The notes beneath the pieces are model-generated. The model made no database searches, was not told where the DNA came from, and worked only from the letters and a program-made list of their open reading frames with translations. Shown here one piece after another: positions 41,120 to 49,790 of a stretch of 64,000 bases of DNA. The stretch spans positions 62,001 through 126,000 of the forward strand of contig SNWL01000006.1 of NCBI GenBank assembly GCA_004362315.1, in the 5' to 3' direction. Positions within the stretch are counted from its first letter, which is position 1; each line of letters starts with the position of its first letter. Origin of the DNA: Mycobacterium sp. BK086. Its GTDB lineage: Bacteria > Actinomycetota > Actinomycetes > Mycobacteriales > Mycobacteriaceae. The position numbers and the translations under genes were made by a program.

Positions 41120-42797
41120 ACTGGAGTTCGATCTCGCGCAGCTCCCGCTTCAGAATCTTGCCGGTCGGGTTGCGCGGCAGCTCGCTGAGGAACACCACCT
41201 CGCGCGGAACCTTGTAGCGCGCAAGGTGTTCGCGCACATAGTTCTTGACCGCGTCCTCGCTGAGTTCGGCTTGGTCGCGCAGCACTACGAACGCCCGCAG
41301 TCGGGCACCCCAGTCGGGATCGTCCACGCCGAGCGCGGTCGCCTCGACGACGTCGGGATGGCCGCTGATGAGATCCTCGACCTCGGCCGGGAAAACGTTC
41401 TCCCCGCCGGACACGATCATCTCGTCGTCACGCCCGCTGACGAACAGCAGGCCGTTGTGGTCGAAATAGCCGACGTCACCAGACGACATCAGCCCGTCGA
41501 TGATCTGCTTGTGCCCGCCACCGGTGTAACCCTCGAACGGGAAACTGTTGCCGACGAAGATCCGGCCGACCTCACCCTGCGGTACCTCGTTGCCATTCTC
41601 GTCGAGGATCTTGATCGTCACACCCCTGACGACCGGACCGACCGTGGCCGGATTCATCTGCAGATCCTTCGGACCCGCGATGGTGGCCAGCGCGACTTCC
41701 GTTGAGCCGTAAAGGTTGTAGATCACCGGACCGAGATCCTTCAGCGCCCGCGTCGCCAGCTCCGCGCCCAGTTGCGAGCCCGATACGAACACGATCCGCA
41801 GCGACGACAGATCCGGCTTGGTCTCCATGGCCTCCAAGGCATCGAGCATGCGCGACAACATGACCGGCACGACGACGATCGCGGTGACCTTGTGGGTCTC
41901 GATGTCCTCAAGCACGGTCGCGGGCTTGAACTTTCGGTGCAGCACCAGCGTCGAGCCCAGCGTCAGCGCGATCGTGGCGTGCAGATAGCCCAGCGCATGG
42001 AACATCGGCGACGGCAGCGAGGTGACCTCACCGGCGCGGAACGGTACCGCCGAGAGCACACCGCCGATCGGCGCCAGGGTCGGCGGTGTGTTCCGCGTGG
42101 CACCCTTGGGTGTCCCGGTGGTGCCGCTGGTGAGGATGACGATCGACGACCGCTTGGTGACCTTCGGCGCCGGGTCGCTCGGGGTTCGGGCGATCAGGTC
42201 GGCAAGGGTTTCGTCGGTGCTACCCGACGGCTCGTCTTTGTCAGGATTGGTGCCCAGTGCGCGCAGCTTGCCCAGTGGCGGCTCGGCCAACTGCACGGCT
42301 TCGGAGTACTCGTCGTCGTAGATGATCAGCTTGGCGCCCTCGCGTTCGGAGACGTCCCTGATCTGTGGTCCGGAGAACTCGGTGTTCAGCATGATGGTGC
42401 GGGCGCCCACCCGGGCGGCGCCATAGTTGGCGATCACGAACCAGCGGTGGTTGCGGGCCAGGATGGCCACCCCGTCGCCACCTTTGACGCCCTTGGCCAC
42501 CAGAGCGTTGGCCACCGCGTGGGCGGCCTCGTCGAGCTCCTTGTAGGTCATCGACCCTTCGTCGTCGACGATCGCCACCTTGGTGGGGGTGCGACGGGCA
42601 TTGAGCGCCGGGACCATGCCGATCTCGCCCCACCGGCGGATGTCGGCCACCATCGAGACGAGGTTCTGCGGATGCTCGAGCCGGAAGGCCCCCGACTCGA
42701 TCATCTTGAACAAATAGTGCAGCTCAGAGGAGCCGCGTTCGGCCAACTGCTGCGCCTTGGCCAACGCCTGGGCAGGCAGATCCATGAGACTGGGCAT
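41118..42797 (-). CDS. fadD2: Fatty-acyl-CoA ligase FadD2
   Basis: A 559-residue ANL-superfamily enzyme from the ATG at 42797 (the frame extends further but runs into polD2). The P-loop motif TSGTTGTPKG is at residues 223-232; YGSTEVALATI and the hinge-region SGDVGYFDHNGLLFVSGRDD follow, with the catalytic lysine in NPTGKILKREL near the C-terminus. Expected reaction: ATP-dependent activation of fatty acids to acyl-CoA via acyl-AMP. Length matches FadD2 (Rv0270); paired with fadE6 it suggests beta-oxidation of a particular acyl substrate. Confidence 0.88.
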   Translation of the reverse strand: MPSLMDLPAQALAKAQQLAERGSSELHYLFKMIESGAFRLEHPQNLVSMVADIRRWGEIGMVPALNARRTPTKVAIVDDEGSMTYKELDEAAHAVANALVAKGVKGGDGVAILARNHRWFVIANYGAARVGARTIMLNTEFSGPQIRDVSEREGAKLIIYDDEYSEAVQLAEPPLGKLRALGTNPDKDEPSGSTDETLADLIARTPSDPAPKVTKRSSIVILTSGTTGTPKGATRNTPPTLAPIGGVLSAVPFRAGEVTSLPSPMFHALGYLHATIALTLGSTLVLHRKFKPATVLEDIETHKVTAIVVVPVMLSRMLDALEAMETKPDLSSLRIVFVSGSQLGAELATRALKDLGPVIYNLYGSTEVALATIAGPKDLQMNPATVGPVVRGVTIKILDENGNEVPQGEVGRIFVGNSFPFEGYTGGGHKQIIDGLMSSGDVGYFDHNGLLFVSGRDDEMIVSGGENVFPAEVEDLISGHPDVVEATALGVDDPDWGARLRAFVVLRDQAELSEDAVKNYVREHLARYKVPREVVFLSELPRNPTGKILKRELREIELQ

Positions 42798-42855
42798 GGC
42801 CCCAACACTATGTGACGTGGGTCGCACCCAGGACGGAACGGCCGGCCTAATTACC

Positions 42856-44067
42856 ATGGCCACCATGGAGGTGAACGGCCGCCAGGTCACCGTCAGCCAT
42901 CCCGACAAAGTGGTCTTTCCCGCGGCCGGCGGACGCGATCCGGTGACCAAGTTGGACCTCATCACCTACTACCTGGCCGTCGCCGACGGCGCGCTGCACG
43001 GTGTCGTCGATCGGCCGATGATCCTCAAGCGTTTCGTCAAGGGCATCACCGAAGAGGCCATCTTCCAGAAGCGTGCCCCCGAGAAGCGTCCGGACTGGAT
43101 CGAGGTCGCCGAGCTGCGCTACGCGAGGGGAACGTCAGCCAAGGAGGCGGTGCTGCACGACGCGGCCGGGTTGGTCTGGGCGGTCAATCTCGGGTGCGTC
43201 GATCTCAATCCGCATCCGGTCCGCTCGGGTGACCTCGACCATCCTGACGAGCTGCGTATCGACCTCGACCCGATGCCCGGCATCGAGTGGGCCCAGATTC
43301 TGGACGTGGCGCAGGTGGCACGTGAGGTCCTGGAGGATCACGGGCTGACGGCGTGGCCGAAAACCTCCGGATCGCGCGGCTTTCACATCTACGCCCGGAT
43401 CGCACCGAACTGGCCGTTCAAGCAGGTGCGGCTGGCCGCGGAGACCGTCGCACGCGAGGTGCACCGCCGCGCGCCGGAGCTGGCGACGAGCCAGTGGTGG
43501 AAAGAGGAACGCGGAGAGCGGGTGTTCGTCGACTTCAACCAGAACGCCAAGGACCGCACCGTCGCGTCGGCCTATTCCGTGCGAGCCACCCCGGACGCCC
43601 GGGTGTCGACGCCGCTCACCTGGGACGAGGTACCCGGGTGCCGTGCCGAAAGCTTCACCATCGCGACGGTCCCGGCCCGGTTCGCCGAACGGGGCGACCC
43701 GTGGGAATCGATGGACGACTCGGTCGGTTCGCTGGACGCCCTGCTGCGGCTGGCCGAAGAACTCGGGCCCGCGGAGAAACCGCCGAAGGGCAACAAGCCG
43801 CTGATCGAGATCGCGCGCACGAAGACGCGTGACGAAGCGCTTGCGGCACTGGACGTTTGGCGTGCTCGCTACCCCGCGGCCGCACAGGTGCTCCAACCAA
43901 CCGACGTGCTTGTCGACGGCATGCGCGGGCCGAGTTCGATTTGGTATCGCATCCGGATCAATCTCGAGCACGTGCCCGAGGCTGCGCGTCCGGTGCAAGA
44001 GCCACTGATCGCGGATTACAGCCCGTGGGAAGGATATTCGGGCCGTCAGGCGCCTTCGGCCCAGTAG
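42856..44067 (+). CDS. polD2: LigD-like primase-polymerase PolD2 (Rv0269c-like)
   Basis: A 403-residue archaeo-eukaryotic primase-superfamily polymerase without ligase or nuclease domains. Catalytic acidic residues lie in LRIDLDPMPGIEW (DLD, near residue 137), followed by PKTSGSRGFHIYARI and the third metal aspartate in RVFVDFNQNAKDRT. The start ATG at 42856 (MATMEV) or 42865. M. smegmatis has stand-alone LigD-POL homologues PolD1 and PolD2 that fill gaps with ribonucleotides; the position next to fadD2 fits PolD2. Divergent from fadD2 with 58 bp between. Confidence 0.85.
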   Translation: MATMEVNGRQVTVSHPDKVVFPAAGGRDPVTKLDLITYYLAVADGALHGVVDRPMILKRFVKGITEEAIFQKRAPEKRPDWIEVAELRYARGTSAKEAVLHDAAGLVWAVNLGCVDLNPHPVRSGDLDHPDELRIDLDPMPGIEWAQILDVAQVAREVLEDHGLTAWPKTSGSRGFHIYARIAPNWPFKQVRLAAETVAREVHRRAPELATSQWWKEERGERVFVDFNQNAKDRTVASAYSVRATPDARVSTPLTWDEVPGCRAESFTIATVPARFAERGDPWESMDDSVGSLDALLRLAEELGPAEKPPKGNKPLIEIARTKTRDEALAALDVWRARYPAAAQVLQPTDVLVDGMRGPSSIWYRIRINLEHVPEAARPVQEPLIADYSPWEGYSGRQAPSAQ

Positions 44068-44124
44068 GGCTAGCGTCGCTCCTCCGTGCCACTGAAAACG
44101 ATTGTGCCCGTGACGATCCCCGGG

Positions 44125-46626
44125 TCAAGCGGCCGATGGTGCACCAGACAGTGAGATCACCGAGACGCTGCCGTCGGATACGATGTCGCCCAAGTTGACC
44201 ACATAGGCATATGTGCCGTCAGGACTGACGGCGACGCCGTATGGATAGCTGCCATCCACAGAAATGGTTGAGGTGAGCACGTTGGTGGCGGTGTCGATCA
44301 CCGACATGCTGCCGCTACCCGAACCGCCACCGGTGACATACAGGTGGGAGCCGTCGGGGCTGAGGGTCAGACCCTGACCCAGGACCGAGTCCGGCACGGT
44401 GAACATGGCGGCGACGGTGCCGGTGGCTGTGTTCACCACCGACACGGAGCTGTTGCCGCCCGCATAGACGTGGTCGCCGTCGGGGCTGATCCGGACTGAC
44501 GAAGCGTTCGCGTACACCGGCAATCCGACGGTGGAGGTCACGGTGTTGGTCGCCGTATCGATCGCCACCAGCTTCGCATCTTCGCCATTGTTGTAGACAC
44601 CGGCATAAGCGATGGCGCCGCTGGGGCTGACGGCCACACCCCCGACGCCGAGGTCACTGACCGTGACAGTCGTGGTGACGGCGTTCGTGGCAGTGTCGAT
44701 CACTTGCACGATGCCGCTGGGGGCAGCCCAGTCATAGTTGGTGACGTAGACGGACCGGCCATCGGGATTGACCGCAATCGACACCGGATTGCCGCCAACG
44801 GCGATGTCAGCGACGACGGTGCCGGTGACGGTGTCGACCACCGACACGGTGCCGGAGCCGGTGTAGTAGCCGTAGTTGGCGACGTACACGTAGGCGCCAT
44901 TGGGGGTGACGGCCACCGCACCAGGAACCGTGCCGACCGGAGTGCTGTCGATGACGGTGTTGGTGGCCGTGTCGATGACTTTCAGCGCGCCGTTCACCGG
45001 GACGTTCCTGTCCCCGACATAGTCGGTGGTGGTGACGTACGCACGGGCGCCGTCGGGGCTGAAGGCGACGGCCAGCGCCTCGGTGCCGAGTGCGATCGTT
45101 CCGGCGACCGTGGGCGCATCACTGCTGGGGATGGGCACGGCGGGAACGGGCACCGTGATGATTTGGCCACCGACGTTGCCGCTGGTGTTCGTGGCGAGAA
45201 TGTAAACGTGATCAGTGCTGCCCGGTGTGGCAGTGCTCGCCGGGATGTACGTGAATGCGCCGGTGGCAGTGTCGACGGTGACGTAGCCCTCGGCGGGCGG
45301 GCCACTCATGTTGATCGAATAGGTCAAAGTCTCGCCCGCGGGATCGGTGAAAACCGCCATCCCGGTGACGCGTCCGGTGACCGGATCGGGGGTGCCCACT
45401 ATCGGGGTGCCGGCGACTGGGACGGCGTCCAGCGGCAGGACCGCTACCGTCACCTGCTCGGTGATCGAGTTGGTGCCATTGGTCGCGGTCACCGTGAACA
45501 TGTCGGTGGTCGACTCGGTCGCGTTCAAGCGGGCGTGGACTGTGGGCGTGTACGTGAATGACCCTGTCGCATCAACGGTTACCGCACCTGATCCCGGAGT
45601 CGTGGACACCGTATACATCAGGGTTTTACCGCCCGGGTCGGTGATATGCAATGCGCCCGTCACCACACCGGTGGTGGCGTTCGGCGCGCCGACCGTCGGC
45701 GTACCCGCGACGGGGATGTCAGCCTTCGGAAGCACCGACACGGTGACGGTTTCCATCACCGAGGCGAACCCATTCGACACGGTCACCGTGAAGGTGTCCG
45801 TCGTCGATTCCGTCGCGTTGTAGCGGGCCTGAGCCGTCGGGATGTAGGCGAATCGCCCGGCGGAGTTCACCGTCGCAGTGCCCTGGCCGGCTTGGGTGGT
45901 GACGGTGTAGGTCAAGATCTGGCCGTTGGCGCTGACGTTCAAATCCCCTTTCACCACACCGCTATTCGGATCCGGGGGTGCCGAACTCGCCGTCCCTGCG
46001 ACGGGTGGCTTGATTCCGACGAGAGTCTGGAATTGCCGGAAGGCCCGCCACGACAAGGCGGCTAACGGATTGGCTGGTGCTGTTGGGCTATTCGTGTTCG
46101 CACCGAAGGCGTTGAGCACAGTCGCCACGAGTTTCAGCACGCCCCCGAACAACGACACGGCCGGACTCGCCGTCGCGGCAGCGATGGGCGCGACCACCTC
46201 TGACAGGGAACCGCCACTCAAAGCAGCGGCAGTCGGCTGGGCCGCAACCACCGTCCGCTCAACCGAATTCGATGACCTGCTATCCGAAGAGTGCGCTACG
46301 GCCAGCCGATTGGCGCTGGCGGCTAGCGGCGCCGGCTTCGGCGCGCGAGCACCGCTCGTCTGACGGAGGTCCACCAAACCTGACTGGGGCACAACCGAGT
46401 TAGCCGAACCAGTGGTGCCGCGGCCCGAAGCGGGTTTCGCGGGTGCGCTGGCATGAGGCCCCGAACTATGAACCGGTCCGGGCCTGGCCGAACCACCGGT
46501 ATCCGCCAGCGCCGCCGGCGTACCCACCGTCAACGCCGCGCCTACGCCGAGCGCACCAACCGCCCCCAGCCAGGCATACGGCTCCCGCCGCGAACTCGAC
46601 GAGCGCTTCGAACCACGACCAGCCAT
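44125..46626 (-). CDS. Exported Ig-like / YVTN beta-propeller protein
   Basis: An 833-residue protein. The N-terminus, MAGRGSKRSSSSRREPYAWL, then a hydrophobic segment ending near ALADT, is the elongated signal typical of mycobacterial surface proteins. An Ala/Ser/Pro-rich region and the common mycobacterial motif FRQFQTLVGIKPPVAG follow. Three cadherin/VCBS-like repeats come next, marked by TYTVTTQAGQGTATV, MYTVSTTPGSGAVTV and TYSINMSGPPAEGYV with the shared NATESTTD(T/M)FTVT block. The C-terminal half has about seven YVTN-type blades (VYVANYGYYTGSGTVSVVDT and similar). Probably an extracellular adhesion or wall-associated protein; no enzyme motif seen. Confidence 0.78.
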   Translation of the reverse strand: MAGRGSKRSSSSRREPYAWLGAVGALGVGAALTVGTPAALADTGGSARPGPVHSSGPHASAPAKPASGRGTTGSANSVVPQSGLVDLRQTSGARAPKPAPLAASANRLAVAHSSDSRSSNSVERTVVAAQPTAAALSGGSLSEVVAPIAAATASPAVSLFGGVLKLVATVLNAFGANTNSPTAPANPLAALSWRAFRQFQTLVGIKPPVAGTASSAPPDPNSGVVKGDLNVSANGQILTYTVTTQAGQGTATVNSAGRFAYIPTAQARYNATESTTDTFTVTVSNGFASVMETVTVSVLPKADIPVAGTPTVGAPNATTGVVTGALHITDPGGKTLMYTVSTTPGSGAVTVDATGSFTYTPTVHARLNATESTTDMFTVTATNGTNSITEQVTVAVLPLDAVPVAGTPIVGTPDPVTGRVTGMAVFTDPAGETLTYSINMSGPPAEGYVTVDTATGAFTYIPASTATPGSTDHVYILATNTSGNVGGQIITVPVPAVPIPSSDAPTVAGTIALGTEALAVAFSPDGARAYVTTTDYVGDRNVPVNGALKVIDTATNTVIDSTPVGTVPGAVAVTPNGAYVYVANYGYYTGSGTVSVVDTVTGTVVADIAVGGNPVSIAVNPDGRSVYVTNYDWAAPSGIVQVIDTATNAVTTTVTVSDLGVGGVAVSPSGAIAYAGVYNNGEDAKLVAIDTATNTVTSTVGLPVYANASSVRISPDGDHVYAGGNSSVSVVNTATGTVAAMFTVPDSVLGQGLTLSPDGSHLYVTGGGSGSGSMSVIDTATNVLTSTISVDGSYPYGVAVSPDGTYAYVVNLGDIVSDGSVSVISLSGAPSAA

Positions 46627-46805
46627 GTCGGCCCCCCGGTCACTAATTGTCAACGCCGTCAAAATAGGCGTACGCCTCCCCAACGGCGAGCGCTCGATCA
46701 AAGTTGACAGGAAACTCTCAGGAAGGGTGCTTGGTTCGACAACGCCTCGTAACGGCCCGTCCATGCCGATACAGCAAACCTCACAGGTGGAGGGTTACCC
46801 GTCGT

Positions 46806-47528
46806 TCAGGCCCCTTCAGCCCAGTAGGCCTGGGCCTTGATCGACGTCCGCGGGATGCGGTAGTCCTCGCGCAAGATCTTGGCGACCGCCCGGGTCGTGC
46901 GGTTATCGCAAGCGACCCAACCGAAGTGGTCCTCGGCGTCATAGGCGCCCTCGCTGACCGCCTCCACCAGTGCGGTCTCGGACGCCCTGCCGTCGATCCA
47001 GAACACCTCGGCGTTCTGCGCGACCGGCAGATCCTTGTCATCGTCGTGGACGGCGGCCAGGAACACCGTGGCCGGGACCTCTCCGATCGAGTCCAGCAGC
47101 GAGTTGATCGCCGGCAATGACGCTGTGTCACCGACGATCACATAGCCCGCAGGCGGTGGCGTGGGCAGGGCGAAACTGCTGCCGAGCACGGTCGCCCCGA
47201 TCGTGTCACCGGCCTGGGCCGCAGAAGCCCACCGCGATGCGATGCCGTCATGCAGTGCGAACTCGATGTCGACGGTGTCGCCCGCCGGGTCGGGGTTCAC
47301 CAGCGTGTAGCCCCGCTGGTGCAGCTTCGTTCCATCGGGGAACCACAGTCGGATCCACATCGTCGGATGAACCAGTCGATCGGCCAGCATTCCGCCGGCA
47401 TTGAAGTTCAGCCGCAGGTAGTGCTCGCTGATCTGCTCGCGACCGGTCACGGTCAGTTCGTATTCGCCGGCGCCGAACAGCTTGAGCACGGCGCCCTGCC
47501 AGCCGCGCGCCGGTTTGATGTCCAGCAT
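46806..47528 (-). CDS. Siderophore-interacting protein (ferric-siderophore reductase)
   Basis: A 240-residue flavoprotein of the SIP/ViuB family. The FAD-binding arginine motif is HQRGYTLVNPDP near residue 70, a second block ASRWASAAQAGDTIG follows, then the NAD(P)-side motif GYVIVGDTASLPAINSLL near 130-147, and the usual C-terminus AQAYWAEGA. Such proteins reduce Fe(III)-siderophore in the cytosol to release iron. It starts 13 bp after eccE3 on the same strand, so it belongs to the ESX-3 transcription unit or its tail, adding an iron-release step. Confidence 0.87.
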   Translation of the reverse strand: MLDIKPARGWQGAVLKLFGAGEYELTVTGREQISEHYLRLNFNAGGMLADRLVHPTMWIRLWFPDGTKLHQRGYTLVNPDPAGDTVDIEFALHDGIASRWASAAQAGDTIGATVLGSSFALPTPPPAGYVIVGDTASLPAINSLLDSIGEVPATVFLAAVHDDDKDLPVAQNAEVFWIDGRASETALVEAVSEGAYDAEDHFGWVACDNRTTRAVAKILREDYRIPRTSIKAQAYWAEGA

Positions 47529-47541
47529 GTGGATCCCTTCG

Positions 47542-48405
47542 TCAATTGACCAGGCGCACACCCGATAACGGATGCAGCGCGGCCAGGGCATTGGCCTGCC
47601 GCCCGGTGATCGGTACCAACCCCGGCAGTTCTGCCGTTGGCCGGTCTTCGGTGCGGATCGCCGCGCCCACCCTGATGCGGTCCAGCGGCGACGTTCCCGC
47701 AAGCTCTACCACCGTCCAGGACTCGGTGGCCGCAGCGGTGGCTGCCGCCAGGGCTTCGGGAGTCTTGGCGGTGTAGGTGGTCAGATGGCCACGCGCATCG
47801 GTGACCGATTGCCACCGCTCACGCGCATCCTTCGCCACCAGATCCGGAATCTGATCGGGATCGGCAATCGTTGCCGTCCAGCCGATTTCACGCAGGTGAC
47901 CGATCAGCCGGCGGGCGGCATTCTCAGCGGTCTCCCGCAGCGGTATCTGCGCCGACCTGCCCTGAAGCGCACTCAGATTCCGTGCGCCGCTGACGGTCAG
48001 TCCGATCCAGGTCGTCACATCGGTCTGGGTGGTGTGGGTGGTCACCCGCACCGAATCGCACAGCAGCCCATAGCGATCGAGGTAGCCCGCGAGCAGACGG
48101 TGCGGTAGTTCGCGGTCGCCGCTGTCGACGCGCACCAAGACCGTGGTGACCGCGTCGGCACCCGTGAAGCGCAGATCGGCCGGTGCGGCCTGAATCGGCT
48201 TACGGTGCAGCAGCACGCGAATGCGCTGGCCGATGATCGTGGTGAGGAAGCGGCCACGCCACCACAGCAGTGAGGCCACCACCACCGCGGCGGCGATGCC
48301 GAGCGCCCACCGGTCATTGGTCGACTGGTACGGGTAGGCCAGCACCGCCGACACGACGGCCAGCAGAACAACGGTCAGCCGCCAGCGGCCCGGGATACCG
48401 CTCAT
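47542..48405 (-). CDS. eccE3: ESX-3 membrane component EccE3
   Basis: A 287-residue protein with two N-terminal membrane helices (about residues 9-26 and 33-50) and a cytoplasmic domain with RFTGADAVTTVLVRVDSGDR and TQTDVTTWIGLTVSGARNLS. EccE subunits sit at the periphery of the ESX membrane complex. It is somewhat shorter than the roughly 330-residue M. tuberculosis protein. The start ATG overlaps the mycP3 stop (ATGA). Confidence 0.9.
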   Translation of the reverse strand: MSGIPGRWRLTVVLLAVVSAVLAYPYQSTNDRWALGIAAAVVVASLLWWRGRFLTTIIGQRIRVLLHRKPIQAAPADLRFTGADAVTTVLVRVDSGDRELPHRLLAGYLDRYGLLCDSVRVTTHTTQTDVTTWIGLTVSGARNLSALQGRSAQIPLRETAENAARRLIGHLREIGWTATIADPDQIPDLVAKDARERWQSVTDARGHLTTYTAKTPEALAAATAAATESWTVVELAGTSPLDRIRVGAAIRTEDRPTAELPGLVPITGRQANALAALHPLSGVRLVN

Positions 48406-49790
48406 TCCAGATTCTCCTTACGTCTGCGCGTGACGACGGCGACGGCGGCGACAACGGCCGCGAGCACCGCGGTCCCGACGAACGCCACCGTGCGCGGCGT
48501 GTGATCGACCACTGGCGGCGGTGCCGGCGCCGCAAGGTGTTTGGTGGCTTGGGCCGGTGCGCTGTCGCTGCCGGAGTCGATGGTCCAGGTGAGGGCGCCG
48601 ACCGGATCGAGGGTGCCTGCTCCGACGAGGTTCGAGGGTGCCTGCGCGCCGTTGTGAGCGGTCGCTGTCAGCCGGCGCACCACCTCGTCGGCGTGCATTC
48701 CCGGGTTGCGGCTGCGGACCAGGGCCGCCGAGCCGGCGACATACGCGGCGGCGAAACTGGTTCCGCTCAGCGGTGCCATGCCGCCGTGGCCGTCGGGCAT
48801 CCCGTTGGCCAACCCGCCTGCGGCATCATTGCTCACCGACACGATGTTCTCCCCTGGCGCGGCGATGCCTACCCAGGGGCCGGCCATCGTGAAGTCGGCC
48901 GGTTGCCCTTCGGCGGTCAGTGCCGCGACGGACAAGACGTACGGCTGCCACCAGGACGGCACCGATACCGACGTCACACCTGCCCAGTTGCGGGGATCGC
49001 TCGACTGTCCCGGGGCGCCAACCGGATTCGACGCACATTGCATGCCCGGTTCGCCGGTGGTGGTGGCGCCGGAATTACCGGCGGCCGCGACGATCACGAC
49101 GTCTTTGTCGATCGCGGCGTAACGCAGAGCCGCACCGAGGGTCTGCTGATCGCCGAGCCGGTCGGGTGCCAGGCACGCGGCCGTCGAGATGTTGATGACG
49201 GTGGCGCCCTGGTCGGCTGCCCGCACGACGGCGCGGGCCAGCGTCTCGATCTCCACACTGGCCTGTACCGACGCGAGATCCTTCCCGCCGGCGTTGGGCG
49301 AGAATCTCGGCGAGGTCTGCCGGATCGACAGCAGCCGCGCTCCCGGTGCGACACCGCTGAATCCGTCCGGACCGGGTTGTCCTCCGATGATCCCGGCGAC
49401 GAGCGTGCCGTGACCGTCGCAGTCGGTCAGCCCATCACCTGCGGAAAGATAGTCACCGCCGCCGGTCACGTTCGGCAGCCGCGGTCCCGGCCGCACCCCG
49501 GTGTCGATGATCGCCACCGTCTGGCCCTCACCACGCGAATACTCCGCCGCACCAGCGAGATTGAGCATCGCCTGATTCGCACTCACCGCGCCCGGGTCAC
49601 TACCCGGAAGTGTCCCGGTGGTCGCGCATTCGGAACGCTGGCTCATCCCCCCGGTCGGCCCTGCCGTACCCGGTGGCGGCGATGCCGCGGGGTCGGCAAC
49701 GGGCGGGTCGACGGCACCGGCCACCGGAGCGGTGACCAGCAGCACCACCGCGGCAATCGCGGCGGCCCGCATCATCGATCGAGGACCCAT
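48402..49790 (-). CDS. mycP3: ESX-3 mycosin protease MycP3
   Basis: A 462-residue subtilisin-like serine protease, essentially the length of Rv0291. The ATG at 49790 overlaps the end of eccD3; MMR a few codons later is an alternative. A signal peptide ends near GAVDP. The catalytic triad is complete: Asp96 (VAIIDTGVRP), His127 (DCDGHGTLVAG) and Ser345 (LSGTSFAAAYVAG), with oxyanion Asn in AAAGNSGA. A Pro-rich linker and C-terminal membrane helix (AFVGTAVLAAVVAAVAVV) anchor it. Mycosins stabilise the ESX membrane complex and cleave some substrates. Confidence 0.95.
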   Translation of the reverse strand: MGPRSMMRAAAIAAVVLLVTAPVAGAVDPPVADPAASPPPGTAGPTGGMSQRSECATTGTLPGSDPGAVSANQAMLNLAGAAEYSRGEGQTVAIIDTGVRPGPRLPNVTGGGDYLSAGDGLTDCDGHGTLVAGIIGGQPGPDGFSGVAPGARLLSIRQTSPRFSPNAGGKDLASVQASVEIETLARAVVRAADQGATVINISTAACLAPDRLGDQQTLGAALRYAAIDKDVVIVAAAGNSGATTTGEPGMQCASNPVGAPGQSSDPRNWAGVTSVSVPSWWQPYVLSVAALTAEGQPADFTMAGPWVGIAAPGENIVSVSNDAAGGLANGMPDGHGGMAPLSGTSFAAAYVAGSAALVRSRNPGMHADEVVRRLTATAHNGAQAPSNLVGAGTLDPVGALTWTIDSGSDSAPAQATKHLAAPAPPPVVDHTPRTVAFVGTAVLAAVVAAVAVVTRRRKENLE

